64,000 nucleotides of DNA from positions 5,911,001 through 5,975,000 of the forward strand of contig NC_092471.1 in the NCBI RefSeq assembly GCF_047495875.1. Reading direction: 5' to 3'. The notes under the pieces are model-generated. The model saw nothing but the letters and a program-made list of their open reading frames with translations, ran no database searches and was not told the origin of the DNA. The translations under genes and the position numbers were made by a program. Source of the DNA: Pithys albifrons albifrons (Eukaryota; Chordata; Aves; Passeriformes; Thamnophilidae). Below, piece after piece: positions 1 through 11,700 of the stretch. The stretch's first letter is position 1; the number at the start of each line of letters is the position of its first letter.

Positions 1-42
1 TGCCATCATCACACACTGCCATCATCACACACTGCCATCACA
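1..42. repeat. 16-bp tandem repeat cut by the window edge
   Basis: The unit TGCCATCATCACACAC occurs at 1-16 and 17-32, followed by a partial third copy from 33 that decays after about 10 bases. The two full copies are identical, which points to recent expansion. The array probably continues to the left of the window, so its real copy number is unknown. Confidence 0.9.
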
Positions 43-2534
43 GTGCTGCTGCCACAAGCAGTAAACTCTGCTTAGACCTTAAAAAGCTTTAGTAAACTTC
101 TAGGAATGACATTTTTATAGCTGACAGATGAGCCACCCTGATGGATTATTAGACACAGTTAGCCATCCTTGCTAGACTTTACATTACTAGTGAGTTTTAG
201 GGGCTTTGCTTTCATTTTTCTTTCCCTTTTGTTTGTTCTGAGCAGCAGCTCTCAGAATGACAAAACAAAATGCTTCAAGGCAGCAGCTGGAGCTTGAAAT
301 TAATAATAAAAAGTAGTTGAGCTGATGTTTGGTTGCAGAGTCACGCTAGCAAATGTGTGTGTTTCATACAGCTGTGGTACTCATGAGCAACCTGCTCGGC
401 CTCCCCATTTCCACAGAGGCAGTGCTGGGCTGGCACATCATCATTCCCAGGGCAGACGGGAGAAGAAAAGCGTCCCAGGGCTGGAAAGAGCCAAACTACT
501 CAACAGCAAAATTCCCTGTGCACTACTGAGACTGCACCACTGAATAATTCCATAGCACTGAGATCCACACTGACCCTCCCACCTGCATTTGCCTCTCCTG
601 GCACATGCTGCCCACTCTTGTGCTACTGAGTGCAGGGACATGGAATACATCAGTCCTGAGGAACCCACATTTATTGAAACACCACAGAAACATTGTTACA
701 TCTGTAATAAATCTGCTCTTTCTAGACATAAGAAGTTAAAATCCGTGTGAGTTTAAAGTATTAAAAAAAAAATACCAAACCACCAGCCAACAAAAAACTC
801 TAAAAGTCCAAAGGCTTTGAATGGCCAAGTAGTTCTGGCATGAGTTCAGCTAAAGCTGACCTCCTTGCTACCCCTTATTCATGAACTTAACAGCAAAAAT
901 ATCTGTTTATCTGAGAATGGCACCATTATTTCATAAAGCTGCTTTATTTCCCTTTCTCATCCTGTATTGGAAAAATTTCCCAACATAAACTGAACATTTA
1001 CTGCAGGCAGATTTTCTTCTCATTATTCAGGGTTAAGAAGTGAATGGGAACGGCAGGAGGCCGGCTATTCTCTAGCTACACAAAGTGAAAATGATATTTT
1101 GAAGAAGATCAAAACCAGTGGCAAATATTCAACATCTTCCATGATGTGTCATATAATTTTGGCTGCAGACAGGTGACAACGACACAGCACCTCAACCCTT
1201 GTGAGCAAAATGAGATGCAAAAGTTTTTAATCAAATTCTACTCAGGGAACATAAACCATAGGAAAGCAGATAAAATAACAAAAGTGATTCTCAGGTAGGT
1301 CTGCTTGAGCTGTGATTAATAATAACAACAATAAAAATATTTTGTATTCTCAGACTTTGCCTTATCCTCTACTACTTTTGAAGCACTGCCATCTTACTAA
1401 AAACAAACAAACAAATCCTGTACTATTCTCTTCCTAGGAGTTTGACAGCGACAAATCTGCCAACTAAATAGCCAGGGTGCTCCTAACAGGATGGATGCAC
1501 GGTGTGATGTTGGGGAAAATCGAACACCTCTGCCTGCTTCTGGTTCCCCTCTTGCAAACACATCAAAACAACACACTCAGGACTTAAAACTTCAGGAAAA
1601 CACACACAACATTTCCTGGCTTGCAAGTTCTTTCTTCTTTCAGGACATGAACATCTCATTGTCATAGCCATCCTTTCTCCTATTTGGGACCACAGGTGGT
1701 AGCTCAAGCAGGATAACACTGGAATAAACATCTCAGAAGGCTCAGTTCTGGAAAATATTAACTGTGCAGTAGCTGCTCTATTGAGAGACAGTTTAATGAT
1801 GCTGATTGACACCTTGAGCAGGTTAGTGTAAGGGAATGCTTGTTGTGCTGCTCTCCATGACAAGGCTCAGCAGTGAGGAGCCCATCCCTGTGCCATCCTC
1901 AGGACACACAGACACATGGAAGCAGAGCCACCAGAAACCTGCTATTGTCAATCCAGGAGGAGAGAAGAAACACAAAGCCAAGCAGAGGGGGTTAACTCAT
2001 CTCTGCATTCCTCCAGAAATCTCCAGTAGATTCCTGGGACAGCACCAAATAAATTAGGATCAAGGCAGAATCAGCACCCAAAGGGGCAGGAGACAACTCT
2101 CTGCAGCCAAAGAGTCACACACAGAGAGCTGGCTTTATAAACAGAGCTTCGTGTGACACAAGCCTGAAAGGATTCTGCCTTGGAGAGTCACCATTTTAAG
2201 ATCTAAGAATTCACGGAAACAAATCTGACGAGCACAACACAAGTTCAAGCAGAGCACTTGAACACTGCCTGCCTGCCTGCAAGTCACCACTGTCATCTGG
2301 GGGTGTGGATTTTCCTCCCCCCAGAAACAGCAGGCTGGTGCAGAGCACCCCTTGCTCCCAGCGGGTACCCGTGCAATGCCATCAAACATCAGACATCCTC
2401 CTCACAGGCAGCTCCATCGTGAACCTCATGTCAGACATGTCAAGTCAGATTGAACCTAGAGGGCACTGTCCAATTATAGAGGAACCATCAGAAAAGGTTT
2501 AGAATTGGAGAGGGGCACACAACAGCTTTACCTG

Positions 2535-2975
2535 CAATTGCTCAGCCAAGCCCATAAACCTGGCAATCCCCGTTCCATTATAGCCATGCTAATAATAATC
2601 GTTAATCAGTTATTTAAAGTCATTCACATGAAAAGCTATGAGCTTTTTTTTTCTTTTTTGAAGCTAGTATAAATCAAACTTATAGGCAAAAGAATAAATA
2701 CAGAGAGACAGCTGTACAGATCACACTGTCACACCAATCACTGCTTAAAAGCACACACTGTAAATAGCAGACAAAATTCACCCCCAGTGGAATGTCATTG
2801 ACTGCATGGGCTGGAGCTGCAGCAGGGATAAATTGGCCTATCAAAAATACATAAAAATTTAGAAACAGAATTCAGTGACGTGTGGAAGCGATTTATCACG
2901 TCTATGTCACTTAAAATTACATTATCACTAGCAAACCCATTAAATATTATGGGTTACATTAAGATTCCTAAGAGG
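2535..2975. promoter_or_regulatory. TAAT/ATTA-rich candidate regulatory block
   Basis: Two sub-blocks, about 2560-2640 and 2865-2970, are dense in homeodomain-type cores (TAATAATAATCGTTAATC, TAAAATTACATTATC, CATTAAATATTATGG) and contain octamer-like CATGCTAAT. They also hold intact CpG sites (ATCGTTAAT, GTGACGTG, AAGCGATT, TCACGTC), which is unusual in AT-rich, CpG-depleted vertebrate DNA. This is the pattern often seen in conserved developmental enhancers. Whether it is conserved cannot be seen from one sequence, so this is inference only. Confidence 0.25.
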
Positions 2976-3062
2976 CCAAACAACAAAGGAAGTGGCAGTG
3001 GTGGGATGGAGTAGGAGGGGATTTGCATGCTGACCCAATGACCAGGGCCACAAGCTACTCAC

Positions 3063-3164
3063 CTGGTCTTGAGCCAAGCCTGGGGACTGACACAGCCAGG
3101 GTGCTTCAGGGAAGCAGCCATCACCTGCACTGGCAGGACGTGGCCACACGTGCTCCTGGTGGTG
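3063..3164 (-). other. Possible 102-nt exon on the minus strand
   Basis: On the minus strand, the pyrimidine-rich stretch CCCTGTCTCCTGTCAG forms a fair splice acceptor. It is followed 102 nt later by a consensus donor, CCAG|GTGAGT. The 102 nt between are divisible by three and open in the first frame (34 codons beginning HHQEHVWPRP and ending GLAQDQ). The encoded peptide is Pro/Ala/Gly-rich with no motif I recognise. Short acceptor-donor pairs with an open frame arise by chance in a window this size, so the call rests only on splice-site quality. Confidence 0.15.
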
Positions 3165-5496
3165 CTGACAGGAGACAGGGCACTGTCACCATATCCATGC
3201 ACCAGCAGTGCCACCAGCTCCTCAGTCTATTGTCTCACAAATGGGAGAAAAAGTCCATCAAAACACAGTGCTTTGGAAGCTCAGCATGTTCATCCTCCAC
3301 CTGCGGATTTCTGTTGTAGCATCCCAGTTCCGTAACACCGTCAGAGCGATACTGTTTTAGCAGCAGCTGCAGTTTGCAAAATGAGGCTTGCAGGGAGTGG
3401 GAGGGAAGGAAAGGAGATATCTCTTTGTTTGTGTGACTCTCATGGTGTTACCATGATCTCAGACCCTTAGAAAATCATTAGGCTGCTTCACAGACTGCTC
3501 ATCAGTGGTGGGAGCTGAGCTTGCGGTGGTGCCTCTACAGCCGAGTGCAGTGTGTGGCTACAGTAGAAGCCATTAGGTTCGGTGCATGGACTCATCAGGG
3601 AGCATTGCAGAGACATTGTGTATCACAGTGTGTATTTAATGACAATAATCATGTTTTCATGGAGATGGGCTAAGGAATTTTGCCTGAGTCTGGGAGTGTC
3701 CAAACTCAACAGTTCTGCTCAGGGACTTAGACTTAGATAGTCATGAGTCTCAGGATGGCATCAGTGACAGTCCAGACCTGCTTGTCCAGCTGTGGTGAGC
3801 TGGCACTTCGGAGAGCAGAACCCAGCCGAGGCAGAGCAGCCAGAGGGGAGTGAGTGGAATGCACAGCCCAGATGATGGAATAAAAAAACAACCATTTTCT
3901 CTTGGAAAAAAACCCCACAATTTGCTAAATTGCCTTACCAGGATTTGATTATTGCAGATACCAGGCCAGGCAGCCTCAGTCACAAAACATTTCATTACTC
4001 TCACTATGGTTGTGGGTTGTGTTCTCCCATTCTCTTATGCAGCATCCGTGGCAGCAGCACATGGATGCACCGAATTCTGACTGAGCAGCACTGTGTTTCG
4101 GTCCAGTGGCTTTGCAATTTCCCTCTTATTATTTTTTAAAATGTTAAGGACAGCAGGTACACAGGAGCACAAATAGAAGCATTTTACCTTCAAAGATGTC
4201 AGTAAGGAGGTCTGACAGCAGCGTGGGGATGTGTACCCTTTGTCTTTCCTGCCACTGATACAAGGGACAGCTGGGGACCATGAGCGTAGCTGCTGGTGTA
4301 GAAATGGGGCAGATCCAGCACAGCCAGCTGGTGAACATTTCCTTGATGTGATCACAGGCTTTCACCTAGAAGAGAGGGGGTAGGAGGAGCCATCCACACT
4401 TCCTGTAATCGAGGTGTCACAATGCATTAGTCTGGAGAAGTAAAAGAACAACAATTGCATCTTAAACTGTGATAGTTAATTTACTATTGCAGAATTGAAA
4501 GCCAAAGTGTAAGAAGGTTTTGGGTTTTTTCCACACCCTGGATAGATTGTTAAAAAGCAGATACATTAATATTTGGGGATTTTCCCCCCATGGCTATAAA
4601 AACAGAAAGCTACCAATAGAACCACGTAGAGAATTGTAGGTCACATAGCAACTTATGACCCTGAAATTCTTCACCAAATATTTCTAGCAAGAGTTGCTAA
4701 AAACCTCAGACTCTGACTGCTTGTTGTTCTTCTGCTAATTGATGGTTTTGCACAGCAGCAGACCTAATACCTGCCTCTTAAATCAAGTTTTATTAAAATT
4801 CCTTAGCAGTGCAATGAGAAATAGTAATTTGGTCTTTTATCCATTTCTTATTCCAAATTCCCAAAACATTTTCCTTGTATCTAGTAGGCCTAGTAGACAT
4901 AAGCCTTTATCCCTGAGCAACTGAAGGATGTACTGAGGTAACAAAACTTGGTGCAACCAAAATTATGTTTCACATGAGCAGGCAGCAAGGCTGGCAAGGG
5001 AACAGGCTTTCCTCACAGCCCTCACCTAACCCACAAGAGGCTTTTTGCTTTGGAACAGCCATGAAAGAGTGTTATTTGTTTTTATGTCTCTACTCTTCCC
5101 TCCTGACCAGACCTTATTCCTGAAAGAAACCAAAAGATCCCTGAATTTCTTGGGCATGGTACCAATAACTTGATTTGTTTCTCAGCTCTTTCTATGACAG
5201 TTCTCCAAGGATGGTGTCAATGCCATGGCTTTCAGGCCCATGCCTGCTGTTGAGCACAATGGGCTGCCCCTGTGCTCTGGTCATGGGCTCAGGTCTGACC
5301 TCCCACTGTTACAGCAGGTCCTGGCACTGCCCCATGGATGCTCAGGAAAATTATATTAGTTGGGTTCTCTCTGAACAGCCTAAACTTAACTGACTCTAAC
5401 CCTTCCCTGAGCACCCAAATAACTGCAGCCCAGACCATGTCACTTACTATGAGCTTCTGGACAGCATCTCAACATAACTAAAAGAAACAACAAAAC

Positions 5497-5734
5497 TAAG
5501 AGGATAGATTGAGATGAGATACAAGGAAGACATTTTTTATGAAAAGGGTAGTGAAATACTGGCACAGGTTGCCCAGAGAAGTTGTGGATGCCCCATCCTT
5601 GGAAACAGTCATGGTCAGGATAGGGCTCTGGGCAACCTGATGTAGTTGAAGATGTCCCTGCTTACTGCAGGGAGGTTGGACTAGATGACTTTTAAATGTC
5701 CCTTTCAACCCAAACCATTCTATGATTAGATGAT
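5497..5734 (+). mobile_element. CR1 LINE, 5'-truncated 3' tail
   Basis: This is the 3' untranslated tail of a CR1 retrotransposon in the + direction. Diagnostic blocks in order are CACAGGTTGCCCAGAGAAG, TGGATGCCCCATCC, the GGGCAACCTGATGTAGTTGA segment, GGAGGTTGGACTAGATGA, and CCAAACCATTCTATGATTAG at the end. CR1 normally lacks a poly-A tail and ends in such octamers. No coding part of the element remains. Divergence from the usual avian sequence is moderate, suggesting an old, inactive insertion. Confidence 0.93.
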
Positions 5735-8700
5735 AAAACCTGGATGCATTACTTCTTTCATCATCGGATTTTCTGTTTTCAAAATCCTGTTATATCCAAC
5801 CATCTCCTGCATGGCAGACAACTACAAGCCATTAGCATCCAGAAAGGCTTTGAAGTGCTAGTGAGTTGTTTCCATGCCCAGTGGATTATGCTACTAATCA
5901 AATCCGACATATGACTAGCCTGAATACCTAGGCCTTATTCACTGCTGAAAATGTATCAAAACCAGCTTAATCAAGAGGTGGCTTTTAGATTAAAGCCAAA
6001 GTAAAACTTTTCCAAATCTTTCCAAATTTTGATTACCGGATATGAGTAACAGGAAACTGAAATATATTAGCAAAGCCTGCACAGCTACACAAGGTAAAAG
6101 CAGCATAAATGTTATCACACACCACTGGAGGGTTTAGGATAAGAGGTGGCCTTTGGAACTACATTTCAAAATCAGATGTTTGAAGAATTCAGGCAGTAAG
6201 ATAAAAAAGGTGATGAAATGGAAGCGGAACCAGAGGCTCTGTAGTCTCAGTCCTGACTCCCTTTGTGCCCATCAGTCTAATGGCTGCATCTCACAGCCTC
6301 ATCTGCTGAAAACTGTGGATGCAAATTGGACATACTGGTGGAAGCAAATATGGCAACTTTGTTCATAATGGAGGTTTTCCTCACATTAGGAAGCAAATAA
6401 CTTCAATAAAGGACAATTTGGGTTCTGTATACATTGTGGTTTTATAGGACTGCGGCAAAACTACTGCAGAACCCAAAGCAACATGTTTCCTAATTCTCTC
6501 AATGTGGAGAGAGTTCAGCACAAAATGGGATACTAAATTAAATATAGCTATCACAGGCTGATCCTCCTCACTCAAGTATGTAGTTATACACAAATACACA
6601 TTCATGAATAACCACACATATGTCCCCCCAGCCTCTGCATGCACACCGATCCACCTACCCACAGAAGAAAGATTTTTTGGATGCTCTGCTGTGACATTTA
6701 TTGACAAAGTCCCAGGGGTATTGCACCTATTCTTTTTGGCATTACACATGTAATGCAAGATATAAAATTCTCAGTAGATGTTCTAAGTTTGTATTTAATA
6801 GACCTGGAGGCTCTGAGTGCCTTTTCACAGATTGCGTTCCAGCTGTCTGCCGATATTTGAATGTGCAGGTCTTGGGCCCATGCTGTGCAAACAGGCAGCC
6901 TCCCACGCATTTTGTGTACCAGGAGTAATTTATGAGTCTATCTATAAAGGAAATAACAGTGCGTTAAGAAGGGGTTATGTAAAGCTCTGAGATTGAGAAG
7001 TAGCTCAGTTAACTCAGTACAACTTCCCAACATCACCGTTATGTTTCAGCTGATTTACAAAAACAGGAGGCCTTCAGCTGGTGATTCATATTCTTTATGA
7101 AGCAGACGGGAGGGTGGGGGAAGTATAATAACTATCTCTACATAAATCTCATGTCACTGAAAGGCTCCTACCTTGAAACTTCATACTCATTAACCATCTT
7201 TTGCAAATATGAGTGTCTGAATTGAACTGCAATTCCCAAGACACTATGGGATGTTCTGATACCAACCAAATAAATGAAAAAATAAAATATGAGGTGATGG
7301 CCATTTATTTCCCATCTCATGCCACAGGGATTTCTTCCAAAATGTTATTTATTGCACATCCCAAAGGCAATGCATTGGAATCCACATAATGAAAGCCCAC
7401 GGGATGTGCCCAACACTCCTGTCAGGAGCCATGGAAGAGCACTGGGACTGCAGCAGGGCCAGAGCAGATGACCAAAGAGAATGCCCACCACCTCATATAG
7501 CAATCCATACTGGACACTGATGGTGGATCAAAACAAAAATGTTTATTTCCAACACTCATTTTTTTCCTTTTTCCCCCCCAAAAATGGAAGCCAGCATGTA
7601 GAAGTTGAAGACAGTTGTTTTGAAGGTTGCCTGCAAACCAGTCCAGTCCTGCTTTGCAAACCCGGCAAGCAGATAACAGGATCTGAACAGCAAAACGTTT
7701 CCTAGTTATAAGGCAGTTTGCATTTAGCAGCCTCACATCCCTTCTTGACTGCAAACAAGACACAAAATGCAAAAGTTGCAAGCCACCCAGCTTAACAAAT
7801 TCAGCATTATTTTTATAATGTCCCTCAGAACATGAATATTTAAAGTGGACAATGACCTCTAAACAGAAGAAAGTTATCAAAATCCATATGTGCCACCTCT
7901 TCAGCCAGAGGGCAAGCTGAGTTTGCTGCTCAGCTCGGGTCAAAGGGGACCAGGGCAGAGGCATCATCCTTCATCTCAGTAGCTGGCCACCGAATCACTT
8001 CCAGCGTGGCACTGACCTACAAGACACTTCTTTCTACAAATCTGCCTATAAACCACTTGTGTCTGTCATCAGCTTGCAGCTACTCACAGGCAAGAAAGCA
8101 GCAGCAAGCAGTGCTGGCACGGTGCCGCTGCCGGAGGTCCCACACTTGAGCTTGGTGCTCAAGTATGTCCCCAACAAGCTGTGGGAGAGGTGGAAGGGTC
8201 TGAAATTTTGGCAGGCAGCCAGACTGCCCAGCCAGAAGTCATAGCCATTGTGGTGTCTTGAAGACTGACCTGAACTGTCAGATGAAAGGTTTAGTCCCAA
8301 ACAATGATTTTCAAAAACATTTCTCCTCACCTTACCCCAAGCTAGTGCCAGCATCAAACATTTCTAATCTCACAAAATATTTTATTCATTTCTACTCTTT
8401 TTTTTTAGAAAATTCTTCTCTTCCAGAATTTCGTGAGACTGCTACTAACATGTTAAGCACATTTTTTTTACAGACATTCCTATAAAAATTATCAGATAGC
8501 TAGACAAAACCACTGAGAATTCTCCCCAAAACCTACCAATTGGTTTGGTTTGGTTTGAAGATTTCGAGACAAAACCAACTGTGGGCATAGCATTTTTTCC
8601 ACATTTCTCAGCAAAAAATATTGCTGATCCTAAGACGTTTCTTAGTGGCTTCAGGAGTCTCTCTGAGACCCATCATGGGCCCAGTCCCACACCTGTACAG

Positions 8701-11700
8701 CCACCTTGGCAACATGGGGACAGAAGCACCAGCACCACCTGCATGGGACGTGTCATCACCGCTGTCACACAGGCCAGCAGTGTCAGGCAAATGGATCCAC
8801 GTGGATCAGGCTCATCTGGAAATTAGAGATAATAATCTTTTCCTACATTGCAGGCCCATTACAGGAGATCTTCATTAGCACAAGGGAGGCAATCAGAATG
8901 TCACCATGATGAGTGCCATAAAAAGCTGTCCATGAAACGTGTCAATCACAGCCAACCAGTCTGAGCCGAGTCCTACCCTGCCTCCTCCTGTCACACAAGC
9001 AAGCCAGCCCAGATATAAAAGCCAAGGAACTGTCTGCCATTTTCCCTGGTGTTTTAGCCACTGGGACTCAAGCTTTGCCAACTGTTAGCACCTAATGTTG
9101 CAATCAGCACATTTCAGCTTCAGCTTGTGAGATTTCTGGCATTTCACTTTTAAAGATGCTGAGTTCCTAAAAAAAGCACTTTTTGCAATGGAAGCTTCTC
9201 ATGAAAAATGATTCACACCCATTTTTTCACCAAAGTGTGTTGAAAGCCACAGGAAAAATAAAAAGCCAAGAAGAAAGAAGCAAGCAATCAGTGCTGGAAA
9301 ACTCCCTGGGGAGATGAGACCCTGGCTGGTGGCATGACAGTGTAATGGTATGATTTGCTTTGGTGTCTGGTTTGTAGGGCTGGGACCTTCACAAGTTTCT
9401 CCATCTGGCCAGGAAGAGAAGGAGCTGAAATATCATCACAAAGGGACAAGGCCACACAAAATCTTCATCTCTAGGAGGTGAATTCATCACTGTAGCAGGG
9501 TTACTTATGCCATCCAACAGTGCCTGGACCTGGGCCTGGCTGGGCTCTGGGATGGTTGCATTCTGGGCTCACAGGTTCAGGAATGAAGCACTTTCCAAAT
9601 ATATTCTCACCTCAGCAACTGAAAACCCAGCTCTTCCAAGCTGTCATTTTTTGCAGGCAGCCCCAGCGCCCTGCCCTCCTTCTTGCTTTGACAGCTCAGG
9701 AGAGAAAGCAGATTTCTGGGTGCAGTCTGACACCAGGCCAACCTGAAAGTTCAAAATCAAAGTGGATGAAAAGTAGATTCATTATAGATTAATTAATCTA
9801 GCAAAAGACTCCTGGACAAAGGTTGATGACAGTGACTTTAGGATAATTTTGAAATAAATATGAGGATTCACAGGAAAAAAATAAAACACAGTTGAGAAAA
9901 GATTATTTTTGAAGCATGACTATAGCTCATTTCTAGCCCCCCTCCTCCACATATCAATTAATGAAGCAAATCATCTGTCTGAATCAAAGATGTGGGAGAA
10001 AAACATAGTTATCTATTTGAAACTACAAAAAAATTAAAGAATTTCAAATGAAACATATAATTAGCCGTAGGACTCTCTGCTGTAGGTTATTGAGGCAAAA
10101 AAAATTCCTTCCTAACTTTCAAAAAAGGACTCGGCAGCTACAAGAATAGCTTCTGCCACTCTGCAAAAGCAGAGAAAGTGTTCACCTCCTGCAGACAAGC
10201 AGGTCCAGCCAGAGCCCAGCTCTCAGCTACAGGTTTTGTAATTCTGCTCCTCCACGAGCTCCAGCTGTTGTCACATTTTGCCCAGTCTTGTGTTAATTGT
10301 TTTAATTTTACTGGTTTTTAAACCTACTTACACATGCAGGAACATCTCTGTGCCCACCATGCTGCACACTGTGGTCCCATCACTTGCTGGGGCAGCTCCC
10401 CATGTACTCACAGGAGCTGCCTGACTTTCTCTGGACCATAAGGGAAATTAGGAGAGCACAAACACCAGTGAACAAAACCCTTCATATGTCAGGTCCTGTG
10501 TTGATGCTATTAACTGCTGAACCTCCATCAAGGATACCTGCTCTCAGTCCTCTGAGTTTAGGCAATCAACAGAGAGCACCAGCACAATACCCAACATACA
10601 AGGGCTTCATTCAGAGGTGTTTGTGCTCCTCTGATTGAAGGCAGGCACAAAGCACTACACATGGCTATTTTCATCAGGCCCCAGTGCTGCAGGACACATA
10701 GCTGATGAACACCAGCTGGCAGCAGGAGGACATGTTCCCACCAATTAGCTGTATGATGATGCTCTGCAATCTCCTCGGAAGCATCTGGCACGGGCCACTG
10801 GCAGACCCAGCCACGGGATGAATCGGTGCTCTGTTGCGATGTGGCAACTCGCACGTTATTAAAGTTTAGATTGAAATGAGGAGTTCAATGTCAAATCTAC
10901 ATGCCCAGCCAAAGACTCAGCAGATGCTGCATATACAGACACATACGGAGGTTAATATTACTCTGGATAAGGCTGATTCTGGCTTTCATAAAAATATCAC
11001 AAGAACATCCCTCAGCAGGCATCTTTTATCCAGAGATCATAACTTGCATAAGCATGAAATACCTATGGGGTCACATCTGAAAACCCCTCTTTATCATTCC
11101 TATTTATTTGGAAATGCAGAGGCTGTGAGAAGTGCCAGGCAGGACAGGCACCACTTATCTTCCACCAAGCCCTGGATCCGTGCCTAACCTTCAGCAGGGT
11201 TGTGTTGCCCCTACCTGCATCAATGCAGAACCAAGAGCAAAACGCCATCATAGGGAGCTGGAAGCATTTTCCTGGAGTCTTGTACCACTGAAAACACCTA
11301 CCCAAAGCCAAAGGAAAACTCCTGCTTCATGCCTGCTGATGGAGTTTTCAGAAACAAGCAGGTCAGCATAATCCAGTCATCCTCAAATAAATGACCATTT
11401 GACACCTCTGCAGGTAGAGCTCAGTTTAAAATTTATGAGGCACTTGATCATGATCTAAAAAAAAAACCCAAAATGTGAACTGAAAATTATTCCCTCCAAA
11501 ATAAGATCACTTTGACTAAGTTACTTGCTTCCCTTCAGAGGAGATTTAAGACTTTTCTCTCTTCCTCTGCAATCTGGCTCCCTTTTGAAGTTAAAAGAAA
11601 GAAAGGTTTGGGGGCTTTTTTATTTAAGAAGAAAAAACAACCTTCTTCTCTTTGAAACTATTTTTCTTAGACAATTGCTGTCTCAAATTTTAACAAATAT

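Larger units (their letters stand above)
43..5496. other. Single-copy non-coding DNA, no gene recognised
   Basis: About 5.4 kb with no recognisable gene or transposon. Composition is mixed: AT-rich stretches around 600-1450 and 2600-2960, and more GC-rich sequence around 3000-3320. There is a short (CTGC)n run near 2267-2281. Open frames are short (at most 126 codons) and overlap on both strands, as expected by chance. A possible minus-strand exon (3063-3164) and a TAAT-rich block (about 2535-2975) are listed separately. I see nothing else of note. Confidence 0.7.

Noticed and set aside
7422..7967. 181-codon minus-strand frame
   Set aside because: No motif, signal or family resemblance. A 74-codon frame overlaps it on the other strand and the region has ordinary non-coding texture.
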